Assembly: GCA_001275005.1 (NCBI GenBank)
Contig: JWZX01003293.1
Location: forward strand, 1 to 33,759
From: Chrysochromulina tobinii
Lineage: Eukaryota; Haptophyta; Prymnesiales; Chrysochromulinaceae
DNA: 33,759 nucleotides
Direction: 5' to 3'
Part shown: positions 1 through 8,398 of the stretch, one piece after another
Layout: each line of letters opens with the position of its first letter
Numbering within the stretch: the first letter of the stretch is position 1
Position numbers and translations under genes: made by a program
Notes under the pieces: generated by a model
Told to the model about the DNA's origin: nothing
Databases searched by the model: none
The model's input: only the letters and a program-made list of their open reading frames with translations

Positions 1-50
1 CAAAATGCGTTCGAATGCAACCGATTTGTAGAATGCAGCGTGTCTGAGTG

Positions 51-117
51 CATGCAAAATACAATGAAATGCATATGAATGCACACACATGCATATGAAT
101 GCACATGAATGCGTATG
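51..117. repeat. Degenerate AT-rich short tandem repeat
   Basis: Repeated variants of 'atgcatatgaatgcac' and 'atgaatgc' with a roughly 8-16 bp spacing. It lies in the otherwise gene-free first 305 bases, which are clearly more AT-rich than the rest. A direct pair of 'gttaaaaaacaacac' follows at about 117-151. Nothing coding is recognised in 1-305. Confidence 0.6.
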
Positions 118-270
118 TTAAAAAACAACACCACTTTCGTTAAAAAACAACACTCATCCCGTGTGCACTTGTTGTACGAGTATAAGTGACTTGCTGTTCA
201 CGGCACCCGCACCGGCAGCTGCGTGGGCCTTTAAGCGGTGGATGCCACCTGGACCTGCGAGAGCGTCATG

Positions 271-330
271 GTAGTTCATGGTAGTTCATGGTAGTTCATG
301 GTAGTTCATGGTAGTTCATGGTAGTTCATG
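271..330. repeat. 10-bp minisatellite, six exact copies, overlapping a stop codon
   Basis: Six perfect copies of gtagttcatg. On the minus strand the unit is CATGAACTAC. The last codons and the TGA stop (306-308) of the MFS transporter lie inside the array. Because the unit is 10 bp, each gain or loss of a copy within the coding part would change the reading frame of the carboxy terminus. Confidence 0.95.
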
Positions 331-1869
331 GTGCGGTGCAGGTGCCATGGCAGGGCGAGTGTTGCAAGCAGGCCGAGCTCAAGGAAGCCATGCACGAGAA
401 TGTATCTCTGGACGGTGGCATCCACAGTGTCGGCGCTGGTAATGAAGCTGTTGAGCATCCCCACAGGCACATCGCCAGCGAGCGCGAGCACTAGGTTGCC
501 GTAGCCGAGCAGCCTTCCAACGTACTGCGCAGGGTAGCGTTTGGGTAGCGAGAGGAGATGGAAGTAGCATGCCCATTGGGTGGTACGCGTCGGGCCGAAG
601 AGCAAAGCGGAGGCCAGCTGGGCGGCGGCGTTGGGGATCAGGTTGTACAACCCGAAGATGAGGGCGAGTACGATCACGAGGAGCATGTACAGGTCTTCAC
701 GGGCGCCGAGCCGCTCGAGCATGAGTGAGGCAAGCACCTGAAGAGAGAAGGTCATCAGTGGCACTCAGTGGAACCCAGAGGCAAGCACCTGAAGAGGGAG
801 GCTGGGAGGGTCATCAGTGGCACTCGGTGGAACCCAGAGGCAAGCAGAGGTGCTCGAGCACCGAGGTGAGAAAGCCTCCGAGTGGAAAGGCAAGGTTGAA
901 CGTGGTGGCGAGCGCCTGGGCCAACGAGCTCGGGAACAGGAGGGCGGCCTCCTCGGCAAACGTGGTGATGTACAGCGAGGACTTGAGGTTCATCACCGAC
1001 ATGAAGCCTAGCAGCAGCACAGTATCTGCTCGAAAAAAGTAGCTCGCGAACGTGGGCGTGGGCGGCACGCCCCGACCGGCTGACGGCGGCGGCGAGCCCG
1101 TGTTGTCGGTCGAATCGTCCACAGCCCCGATGAGGGCGCGTGTGTCGCCTTGGTCATCCGACGCGCCCTCACCGCGCCCTCGCAACTGATGCACCTCGGC
1201 CAGCGACGGGATCACTCGCAAGGTGAGCAGCCCGAGCGGTACTGTGAGCCCTAGCCAGCTGAACGCGATCACGTCGAGGCCTAGTACGGGCCGCTCGTGC
1301 GCGTTGGCGGTCGCAAAGTACACGCCGTTGAAGATCATGAATACCAGTGCCGATGCGTCCCACATCGAGGCTGCGACGGCCGAGATGACGCCGTGAAGCT
1401 CCGGGTATTTCTCACCGAGCATGAGGCATCCCATGAAGACGCCCGGACCCGAGGCTCCGATGGCGAACGTGGCCAAGTACCAGCACGCATCCGAGCCCAC
1501 TCGTGCGCCAACGCCGAGCAGCACCATCCCGAGCCAGGCGAGCGACGCGCCGACGCCGTAGCACATGCGTGGGCCAAGCCGGTCGGAGATCTCGCCGAAA
1601 ACGAGCATCGAGCCGTCAGCAACGAAGAGCGCAATGCTGCTCATGAATGTATACTGCAGCTGCTGATCCTCGCAGCACTTATCGCCCCTCCGCAGCACAC
1701 AGCTCACGGATACAACGTCGGCGCTGCACGACGACGCCTCGAGCGCGCGCTCAAAGTAGAGCACCGGATACAGAGAGGCGATGCCAAAGATTACGCCGCC
1801 CATGCAAAATATTGAAGCAGCCGCGAGGCCGACGGCGCACCAGGCTTCACGGTTCGCGGGCGTCAACAT
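306..1869 (-). CDS. Major facilitator superfamily transporter (SLC43/FMP42-like), two exons
   Basis: A multi-pass plasma- or organelle-membrane transporter. Exon 1 is 1869-862 and exon 2 is 737-306, giving about 479 residues, a normal MFS length. The start is the ATG at 1869 (MLTPANREAW); upstream in-frame codons are not ATG. A first hydrophobic helix spans residues ~10-38. The MFS signature DRLGPR follows the second helix at residues ~96-101, and a long polar cytoplasmic loop at ~230-285 separates the two six-helix halves. Exon 1 ends GGFLTS and exon 2 begins VLASLMLERLG, so the join restores a continuous helix in phase 0. The substrate cannot be read from the sequence; the overall pattern resembles the amino-acid-transporter-like SLC43/FMP42 group (family knowledge, moderate certainty). 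The carboxy terminus (MNYHELP) is encoded by a 10-bp minisatellite. Confidence 0.8.
738..861 (-). other. Intron of the MFS gene with duplicated acceptor
   Basis: Donor GTGCTCGAG at 861 and acceptor TCTTCAG ending at 738; both flanks are phase 0. The intron holds two tandem copies of a ~51-57 nt unit (845-789 and 788-738). Each contains the 'TGGGTTCCAC' and 'GTGCCACTGATGACC' core and ends CTCTTCAG. The upstream AG (at 789) is followed by GTGCTTGCCTC, the same sequence that starts the true exon 2. Its use would reach an in-frame TGA after seven codons. Confidence 0.75.
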
Positions 1870-2418
1870 GGATATCAATTGAGCAGCCTCTGTGCCTCGA
1901 AAGCGAGAAAGGGGCCTGTGGCCTTACTTCGCAAAAAAACCGCCGAAACTGTGAACAGTGTTTGCATGCATCGGCCTTAGCCTGTCGGGGACCAGGGCGG
2001 TTATAGTAAACGAGTTACGACAATGACGCTCGGCTACAACGGCATCGCCAATTATAATTAACTTCGAGCGGTCGCGTCGATCATCTGAGTAACTCTATCG
2101 CGAGTATCGGATTTATGACTGTCTCCTAAAAAAAGTCATGGTGTCCCGGACTCACACACATATGATGGTTCGCTCCTTGCCAGAGAGCGACAATGAAAAC
2201 GGTCCCCGCGGGACCCTCGGACGCTTTCGTCTCTCCCTACATCGATGCGGTTACTACAGACCCCGCTGGTACCCCGGGTATCCTCTGGGATGGGCGAGCT
2301 CTTAAATGGTAGAGCAACGGCTAGCTCGCCACGTCGCCGCTGCCCGAGGCGGCGTGCATGCGAACTGGATGGGGCAGCCTCAATGGAGAGAATCGCGTGC
2401 CCGCAGCGGCGCTTGTGC
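1870..2418. other. Intergenic, upstream of the MFS gene
   Basis: This is the gap between the MFS start (1869) and the 3' end of the next minus-strand gene (2419). Part of it (about 2000-2130) is less GC-rich than the genes. Open frames here are short and lack recognisable protein features. It presumably holds the MFS promoter and the 3' UTR of the proline-rich gene, but I see no clear motif. Confidence 0.5.
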
Positions 2419-3311
2419 TCACGGCCAGTGCTTGCGGTTGTCGTGGTTGGTGATCGCCGTGACGCGGGGCGTGGACGAGCCAAACGAGGGAGTGCTCCTG
2501 CCGCTGCTGCCACTACAATGCGAGCGGCCCGACGAGGTGAACTTGGCAAACGCTGCCTTGATCGACTGCCCGTGCACGCCGCCGCTGCTGCCCGTGCCAC
2601 GCCCCTCCGCGGTCAACATCGCCGCCTTAAGGATCGCCTCCCTCTGACGCACATTCGCTTGCGCACGGGCGACGGCGGCCCGCGCCGCGCCACGCGAGGT
2701 GGGCGAGCTCACGCCGGCCTTGTCTTGGAAGTAGGACGAGGCCGAGCTGTGGAACGCGCCGTGCTGGACACCCACGCACTTGGCGCCGTGTTGGGCGCAG
2801 GACGAGGCTACGAAACTGCTCGGGGTGACGAAACCGCTCACGGAGCGTGCGAAGGAGGGCGGGCTGCGCACGACCATGCCATTGTGCTTCATCTCCAGAT
2901 CGAGATCCAGTCGAGGTAGCGCGAGGAGCTCCGCCGTCTCCTCCCTGGCGAGCTTGAGCTGACGCAGAGAGTCCATGTACGACCTCGAGGCGCGAGCGAG
3001 AGGGCCCGAGGGCGGCGGCGGCGGCGGCGGCGCGGGTGGTGGCGGCGGCGGGGGGGGCGGCATGTAGAGACGCGGAGGCGGCTCCGGGACTGCCGGCTCC
3101 GGTGCGGGGGGCTGGGGCGGCGGTGGTAGCGGCGGCGGCGGCGGCGGCGGCGCCTCCGCGGCATCCAAAGCAGCAGCCGCTCTGTCCAACTCCGCGAGTA
3201 GATCCTCATCAAGCTCGAGCTCGTTGATATCTCCCAGCGGCTCGTCGGCGGGGATCGAGGAGAGCTCGCGTAGCTTCTGGGTCGCGAAGAGGCGCGAGAA
3301 CTCGTGCTCGC
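2419..3311 (-). CDS. Proline-rich protein, 3' exon(s); 5' end unresolved
   Basis: Not recognised. An open frame enters from an acceptor-like CTCCTCAG at 3312 and runs to a stop at 2419 (about 297 codons). It begins GEHEFSRLFATQKLRELSS, continues with an acidic stretch (ELELDEDLLAEL), then two long polyproline blocks at about 3152-3005. A charged helical segment (SYMDSLRQLKLAREETAELL) follows, then a Ser/Gly-rich tail with a conserved-looking AARAAVARAQANVRQREAIL helix. Polyproline next to a short helix is typical of profilin/SH3-binding cytoskeletal adaptors, but no WH2 or formin domain is seen. The upstream exon is unclear: the previous gene's stop is only ~150 bases away on the same strand. 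This may be a 3' part of that gene or a separate gene starting at the ATG near 3448. The reading frame is supported by GC-rich third positions. Confidence 0.5.
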
Positions 3312-3352
3312 CTGAGGAGGAGCATAATGAGAGGGTAAACAGTTGAACACAG

Positions 3353-3385
3353 TGGGTCGCGAAGAGGCGCGAGAACGTGCTCGCC
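3353..3385 (-). repeat. Copy of the downstream exon's first ~33 bases inside the preceding non-coding stretch
   Basis: On the minus strand this segment reads GGCGAGCACGTTCTCGCGCC and onward to GCGACCCA. It nearly repeats the start of the exon at 3312-3278 (GGCGAGCACGAGTTCTCGCG and onward to GCGACCCA), differing mainly by a 2-base gap. It is preceded by CTCCTCCTCTG, which mirrors the true acceptor CTCCTCCTCAG. Confidence 0.85.
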
Positions 3386-3463
3386 AGAGGAGGAGCGTAA
3401 TCAGAGGGAAATCATCCGTGGCAGGCCGTGTCGCTCTCACTGAGGGAATTCGAGCCATCTGTA

Positions 3464-6196
3464 TCAAGGCTCATTAAAGAACGCTTCGAACGGGTCGATG
3501 ATGCCGTCATCCAGGCCGGAGGTCGGCTGTGGCTCCGGCAGCCCCAGCAGCTTTCGAATCGACTTGTCTGCCCGACACGCGGCGAGAAGCTCCTCGAGGG
3601 TCAACTCGCCGTCGCCGTCACGATCGATCCTGCGAAAGGCCTTGGCCGCGAGCGCCTGCTGCCTTTGCGTGAAGGACGCCACTGCGGCTAGATGCTCTCC
3701 GGAGACGATGTCAAGCGAGAGCAGATCAGGAGCCTGCGGCGGCGCACGCTCGACTGGCGGCGCCTCGGCTGGTGGTAGCTCGGCCGCCTCACGCTGGTGC
3801 ACCGCATGCATCAAGCCGGCTTGCATGGCGGCCGAGGGGCTCGCGGGTGTGCACCAAGTCAGGGGCTTCCGCATGCCCCCGTCGTCAAACGGGTCGATAG
3901 TCCGCGGAGTGGCGGTGGCGGCGGTAACAATGGCCGAGAATCCCAAAGGGGCGGCTCTGGTCGCCGCCGCCGCCTTCGCCCAGCGCGACCCTACCGACGA
4001 GCTCACCGAAGGCGCGCTGGCAGCAGAGGCAGAGGGCGAGTGCGCACAGTAGCTCGCGGCGGGCGGCGGCGGACCCGCGGGCTGCATGCCCAGCAACGAG
4101 CTGAGCGTGGCATGCATTTCGTCACACGCGATGCGACGCGCGCGTAACGCATCCAGCAGCTGCTCGCGCTCTTCGAGTAAGGCTTCGACAGACGTGGACT
4201 TGGGCTCTGCGGACTTGGGCTCTGCGGACTTGGGCTCTGCGGACTTGGGCTCTGCGGACTCCAGGCTGAGCGCGAGCCCCTGGGCGCTGTCCGAGCGCGA
4301 ACCGCCTCCGAGATTCCATCCGAGATTCCATCGGCCCTGCGACTCGGCGCGGCCGGCTTCCATCCGAGATTCCATCCGAGATTCCATCCGAGACTCGGCG
4401 CGGCCGGCTTCGGGTGGGGCGCCGCCGCCCGCCGCCCCGCTGCTGCTGCTGCTGCTGCTGCTGCTGCCCTCCGCCCCACTCACCGTAGCCGTCATCGGCC
4501 GCGTCGGAGGCGATGGTGGCCTCGGTGGCGAACGGCCTGAGGCTGCCGCCGGCACAGAGGGATCGAAGACGGAGGCTGTTCGCGGAAGCGAGGGTGCTCT
4601 TATGGCGGCGCTCTCGAGGCGAGTCAGCCGGGCGCGTTCGGTCGCCCGGAAGAGGGACGCATCGACACTTCGGCGCGCGGCGTCGTTGCGAATGGTGAGG
4701 CCGAGCTTGCAGAGCCCCGTCGCGCCGGCGCCATCGAGCGCCGCCGCGAGCGCCTCCTCTACCCGTTTGGACGTGGGCATCTTCTGCCCGTCGAGCCGGA
4801 GCTCGCGCAGCACCGTGTTGGTGCGTAGCCCCTCGACGAGCTCGAGTAGCCCTGCCTCGCGGAAGTCGTTCTGCTCGAGGCTGAGCACCTCGAGCCGGCC
4901 GGTGGGCGCCTCGAGCACGCCACGCAGCGCCGGCGCCACCGCATCCGTCAGGTTGAGGCCGCTCAGGTTGAGCTTCGTCACGTGCGGGCTGCCCTGGAGC
5001 AGCGCGAGCGCGGCGGCCTGGCGCTCGAGGGGCCAGCGCCCGATCTCCGGGTCGTGAGATAGCTCGAGCGATGTGAGGCTTGGGTCGAGCGCGGCCACGC
5101 GGAGGAAGAGCTGCTTGCCTGGCGACACATCACTCAGCGCCGCCGTCGCCGCCTCAAATGCATCGAGGAGGTCCGGAGAGAGCATAGCCGCCGCCGGCGA
5201 CATCATCGGCGCCATCGGCACCTGGCCGTCCGAGCTAGGTGCCGCTCGAGCGCCGTCTCGAGCGCTCGCGCATGCCGCGGCGAACGGGGCGTCGTCGTGG
5301 GCGCACGTCGGAGGTCCGATCAGTGCTGGCATGCCGGCGCTGCCGCTACTGCTGCTGCCATTGTTGCGGACGACCGCCTCGCGCAGCGCCTCGCGCAGCG
5401 CCTCGCATTGTACCTGCGAGTCGGCAAGCGCTCGCTCCGCGCGCTCCGCTTGGCTCTGCCACTGATGGCACCTGTGCCGCAAGTCGTCCTGGACGGCACT
5501 CGCCGTCTGCAGCTCGTGCACGCGCTGTCGTTCGCTCCGCGCAAGCTCCTCGGCCACCTGGACGCGCTGACGCTCGCCATCCGCGAGGCGCTTCTGAGCG
5601 TCCGCCAGCGCCGTCTCCACTTGCGCCTGCGCCACCCCGTTCGCATTCGCATGGAACCCATCCTTCCAGCCGGCGGCCATGGCGTCATCGAGCTGGTGAC
5701 GCTGCTGCGCAAACATCGCCTGCTGCTGCATCTGGAGGTTTTCCAGCCCGTGCTGAGCCTTCTCCTGCTCCTGCAGTGCGAGGCGTTTGGCGGTCTCGGC
5801 GGCCTCCGCGCGTGAATGCATTCCGGAGATCTCGGTTGCGTGTTCCTCCTCCGCCACCTTCATCACGCTCTCGAGCTCGGAGAGCTTATCCTTCATGCCG
5901 GCTAGCCGCGTCTGCAGGCGCAGGATCTTGGAGTCCTTCTCCGCGAGGGCGGCTCGCAGGTCGCTCGAGGAGGCCTCCTCGGTGCTGGCTGTCTCGATCT
6001 TCCGCGTGTCATGGTGGTATACGTAGCCACCGCCCACGCGCACGCGCACCGGCGGGCGCGACGGCGGTCCGAGAGGCGGCGGTGAGACTTTGCCAGTAGG
6101 CGGCGAGGTGCCCGAAGGCGTAAGGACAGTCAAAGGCCGGGGGGTCTCACTCATCATGCCTGCCAAAGGCCGGGGCGCGGCGGGCGAGTCCGCCAT
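3464..6196 (-). CDS. Coiled-coil, tropomodulin-like LRR and EF-hand protein
   Basis: About 910 residues in one exon from the ATG at 6196 (MADSPAAPRP, good context). The open frame continues upstream without an ATG, and an alternative start is MSETPRPL about 14 residues downstream. In order: Pro-rich N terminus (1-55); coiled coil rich in Glu/Gln/Arg (~78-275); a Ser/Ala linker; and an LRR domain (~365-530). The LRR layout matches tropomodulin: an LNLSGLNLTD repeat, an LEVLSLEQNDFREAGLLELV repeat, an LRELRLDGQ repeat, then KLGLTIRNDAARRSVD, equivalent to the tropomodulin C-terminal capping helix region. Repeats follow (SAEPK x4, ESRM x3, nine Ser). The C terminus has one canonical EF-hand loop, DRDGDGELTLEE (~858-869). 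Tropomodulins cap actin pointed ends. By inference this is a calcium-responsive actin- or microtubule-associated scaffold; the biochemical role is not shown. Confidence 0.75.
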   Translation of the reverse strand: MADSPAAPRPLAGMMSETPRPLTVLTPSGTSPPTGKVSPPPLGPPSRPPVRVRVGGGYVYHHDTRKIETASTEEASSSDLRAALAEKDSKILRLQTRLAGMKDKLSELESVMKVAEEEHATEISGMHSRAEAAETAKRLALQEQEKAQHGLENLQMQQQAMFAQQRHQLDDAMAAGWKDGFHANANGVAQAQVETALADAQKRLADGERQRVQVAEELARSERQRVHELQTASAVQDDLRHRCHQWQSQAERAERALADSQVQCEALREALREAVVRNNGSSSSGSAGMPALIGPPTCAHDDAPFAAACASARDGARAAPSSDGQVPMAPMMSPAAAMLSPDLLDAFEAATAALSDVSPGKQLFLRVAALDPSLTSLELSHDPEIGRWPLERQAAALALLQGSPHVTKLNLSGLNLTDAVAPALRGVLEAPTGRLEVLSLEQNDFREAGLLELVEGLRTNTVLRELRLDGQKMPTSKRVEEALAAALDGAGATGLCKLGLTIRNDAARRSVDASLFRATERARLTRLESAAIRAPSLPRTASVFDPSVPAAASGRSPPRPPSPPTRPMTATVSGAEGSSSSSSSSSGAAGGGAPPEAGRAESRMESRMESRMEAGRAESQGRWNLGWNLGGGSRSDSAQGLALSLESAEPKSAEPKSAEPKSAEPKSTSVEALLEEREQLLDALRARRIACDEMHATLSSLLGMQPAGPPPPAASYCAHSPSASAASAPSVSSSVGSRWAKAAAATRAAPLGFSAIVTAATATPRTIDPFDDGGMRKPLTWCTPASPSAAMQAGLMHAVHQREAAELPPAEAPPVERAPPQAPDLLSLDIVSGEHLAAVASFTQRQQALAAKAFRRIDRDGDGELTLEELLAACRADKSIRKLLGLPEPQPTSGLDDGIIDPFEAFFNEP
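4197..4256. repeat. 15-bp coding minisatellite, four copies
   Basis: Four exact copies of gacttgggctctgcg, followed by a partial copy. They are in frame in the tropomodulin-like gene and encode SAEPK repeats. Confidence 0.95.
4309..4396. repeat. 12-bp coding repeats (ESRM / WNLG)
   Basis: Two clusters of cgagattccatc units, at 4309-4332 and about 4358-4396. The first cluster reads WNLGWNLG and the second ESRMESRMESRME. The same unit is therefore translated in two different frames within one protein. Confidence 0.85.
4439..4467. repeat. CTG/CAG trinucleotide run
   Basis: A run of ctg units that encodes about nine serines (AGC) on the minus strand of the tropomodulin-like gene. Confidence 0.9.
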
Positions 6197-6428
6197 GACG
6201 TATTTGCACAGTGACGGTGAGAAAAGGTTCCACTGCCACGCGGAATCTGGCGATCTCACGGGACCCGTCATCATGGCCAATCGTAACGAACGCGTTCCGC
6301 GATCCGCCGCCAGACGCATGCACACGCTTCGAGCCGCGCAACTGGCGCTCAACCTTGTCGGCCTGTATAGAGAAAACACGGCCCCTGCTTCGCCTCTACA
6401 TCCCCTTTTTTGGAATCAACGTTGCGCA
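6197..6428. promoter_or_regulatory. Divergent promoter region
   Basis: 232 bases between the start of the tropomodulin-like gene (minus) and the proposed start of the unknown gene (plus). Both must be driven from here unless 5' UTR introns exist. The minus strand has TTTTCTCTATACAG ending near 6365, which could be an acceptor of a 5' UTR intron. No TATA box is evident. Confidence 0.4.
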
Positions 6429-6767
6429 ATGGAGACGGCCTTCCTCACGCCGGCACCGCCGCACGCGACCGCGGAGATCCGCGCAGCGGCTGCGGCTCGT
6501 GCACAGGCGACCGCACCGCACGCCGCCGCACCGCCATCGAGCGCGCGCGCTCAAGCGGCGCCGAGATGTACGCACGCCGCTCTCATTGAACGACCGAATA
6601 TTGTTGCATTGGAACGTACCGGCCTTGCCCACGCCGGCAGCGCCGCACGCGACCACCGAAACTCGCGCAGCAGCTGCGGCTTGTGATTCGGCGACCGCGT
6701 CGCGCGCTGCTGCTCCGCCACCAAACGCGCACGCTCGTGCAGCGCCGAGACGTATGCCCACCGACTC
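6421..6767 (+). repeat. Tandem duplication of ~165 bases, offset 184
   Basis: Copy A (about 6421-6585) and copy B (about 6603-6767) align over 'cacgccggc...ccgccgcacgcgacc', 'gcagc(g/a)gctgcggct' and 'cggcgccgagatgtacg / cagcgccgagacgtatg'. The copies have diverged by many substitutions. Translated in their own frames they give similar Ala-rich peptides (TAFLTPAPPHATAEIRAAAA and PALPTPAAPHATTETRAAAA). Confidence 0.75.
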
Positions 6768-7650
6768 AGCTGACGAGTCAGCTGATGAAGAAACAACAAC
6801 GGCTGATCAAGGCAATGCCGGTGAACATATTCCCAGAGGCGCCAAGGACGCTCAAACCAAGGGCGCTGAAGCGGGAGCAGCCGCTGCTGCCTTGTCAGAC
6901 GAAGATATTGAAGCGGTCATTGACCCGAAAGGGATCCTCGGGCCCACAGATGGGCGCTACAATGAAGCCCTACTTCGCCGCGCTGGGTCACCTACGCGCG
7001 CGGATCCTGGATGGGCGGAACGCCCGCCTCCAGATGGCTATCAACGCGTTGCTGGGGCGGTCATCTTGTGCAAGCGCCGACGCGCTGGCGATGCAAGTCA
7101 CGAGACCCCGCCACCCGCTGACTACGATCAAGATGCTGACGATGACTCGAGCTGGGCTCAAGCTGTCCTCGAAATGGAGGCCGAGCTCGAGGAGTATGAA
7201 GAGCATATAGAGAGGCCACCGTGTCTGGAGGCCGAGCTTGAGGCCACCATGTCTCACAGACAAGGACGATTTCATATGCGTCGGCAACACGCGAACAGAA
7301 GGTCTCACAACTATGACTATGGAGATCCCTTTGCGAGACAGGCAGCGGCGCACATCCTCGAGGACGGCGACGGCTCAGAATCGGATGACCAAGATTTTGA
7401 TGACGAACGCGTACAATACGCTCCGCGCCCATCACAGGGTCGCAAGAGCCTCCCGGTTCGGTTCATCACGAAGCCCTTCCTCGTTCACATGCCTTCCTTC
7501 TGTGGCGGAGCGCTTCTCAAAGCGTTAGGCCTCGAATCAAGGATTCCATGCTCACGGCCGGTCTCCGGATGCGCGACAGTGCCCAGCTACAGCTTTACTG
7601 AGTTCTCGACGTATAGGAAGAGGGCGCGCGTTTGCGGTATCGCTCGCTGA
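6429..7650 (+). CDS. Unknown acidic, low-complexity protein, possibly two exons
   Basis: Not recognised. A long plus-strand frame ends at 7650 and contains an Ala-rich segment, an acidic Asp/Glu-rich centre (SADESADEETTTADQ; EMEAELEEYEEHIE; DGDGSESDDQDFDDE) and a basic/hydrophobic tail (SLPVRFITKPFLVHMPSF). The simplest start inside the frame is the ATG at 6751 (MPTDSADES), which gives about 299 residues. Alternatively the ATG at 6429 (METAFLTPAPPH) is joined by a GT-AG intron at 6499-6673 and gives about 348 residues; this restores the same Ala-rich peptide in frame. Codon use is less GC-biased than in the neighbours. It is convergent with the TMEM242-like gene and divergent from the tropomodulin-like gene. 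Confidence that it is a real gene is moderate to low. Confidence 0.4.
6499..6673 (+). other. Proposed intron lying across the tandem duplication
   Basis: Donor GTGCACAGG at 6499 lies in copy A. Acceptor GCAGCAG (ending 6670 or 6673) lies in the matching position of copy B. Both lengths (172 or 175) bring the METAFL frame into the frame of the downstream ORF. The donor resembles GTGCACAAG and GTGCACACG in the channel gene. Confidence 0.35.
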
Positions 7651-7810
7651 GGGCTGGGCGCCTGGCGCGCTGCCCGGCGGCGGCCGGCGCGCGCGGTGTC
7701 TCGGTGGGTGCACGGCATTCCCGGTTTGGTTACAACATAAAATCCCTGTGATGTGGTGCTTCCTCGAGAAAGTTCCACCAACTAGAAACGCGCGCGACGT
7801 CGGCTCAAGC

Positions 7811-8398
7811 TTAACAATCAGAGTCCTTGGCGTTGCCGGCGGCGGCGGCAGCACCACCTCCTCCTTCGATGCGCCTCTTGCTGAATTGTCCTGCCCACGT
7901 CGACTGCCATCGCTCGGCGATTCCGTCGCACAAGCCATCGAGGTGCGTTCGGGAGCCATCCGCGCATGACTGGAGCCACTCGCCTTGGCTTTTGAGCCAC
8001 GAGTCGAGTGGGCCGAGAGCGGAGCGTGCGGTTGAGGTCACGTCGCTCGCCGAGCGCACTCCCAGCGCATATGCTGCGGCCACGGCAAGCGCCGCGCTCC
8101 CGAAGGCCGCCGCTGTGCCCCAGCCGAGCGCTCGCACGGCCACACGCGTGGCCATGGCCTCGGCGGCCGGCGATGGCTTCTCCACAGCGTGATCGAGCGC
8201 CTCATGCGCCACTGAGCCGTCAAAGGAGCGGTAGCCTATGAGCATGCCGGAACCGAGCGCAAGCGTGCTAATAGCGCCCCAGCCGACCATGAAGGCAATG
8301 GGCACGCCAGGGTGGATGTCCGGCGCCGGCTCGTCCAGCTCGCGTAGAATGTCGGCCCATGTTGTTTGTGGCGCGGGAGGGTTTGATGCTGTTGACAT
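7811..8398 (-). CDS. TMEM242-like mitochondrial membrane protein
   Basis: 195 residues from the ATG at 8398 (MSTASNPPAPQTTW); the open frame upstream lacks a better start. There are two hydrophobic segments. The first (~31-57) contains PIAFMVGWGAISTLALGSG. The second is preceded by the family's most conserved block, RVAVRALGWGTAAAFG, and ends YALGVRSASD. This matches the RALGWG...ALGVxS pattern that I know from animal TMEM242. In humans TMEM242 is an inner-membrane protein reported to help assemble the ATP synthase c-ring and to contact complex I assembly factors. Its role here is inferred from that. The polar C-terminal ~90 residues, ending in a Gly/Ala run, are longer than in the human protein. 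It is convergent with the unknown plus-strand gene. Confidence 0.75.
   Translation of the reverse strand: MSTASNPPAPQTTWADILRELDEPAPDIHPGVPIAFMVGWGAISTLALGSGMLIGYRSFDGSVAHEALDHAVEKPSPAAEAMATRVAVRALGWGTAAAFGSAALAVAAAYALGVRSASDVTSTARSALGPLDSWLKSQGEWLQSCADGSRTHLDGLCDGIAERWQSTWAGQFSKRRIEGGGGAAAAAGNAKDSDC

Noticed and set aside
2136-2919. Overlapping open frames on both strands near the 3' end of the proline-rich gene
   Set aside because: Low-complexity Arg/Ala-rich translations with no domain; they are frame shadows of 2419-3311 or chance frames in GC-rich DNA.
5239-6099. Plus-strand Arg/Pro-rich frame opposite the coiled-coil gene
   Set aside because: Composition typical of antisense reading of a GC-rich Glu/Ala/Gln coiled coil; no motif.
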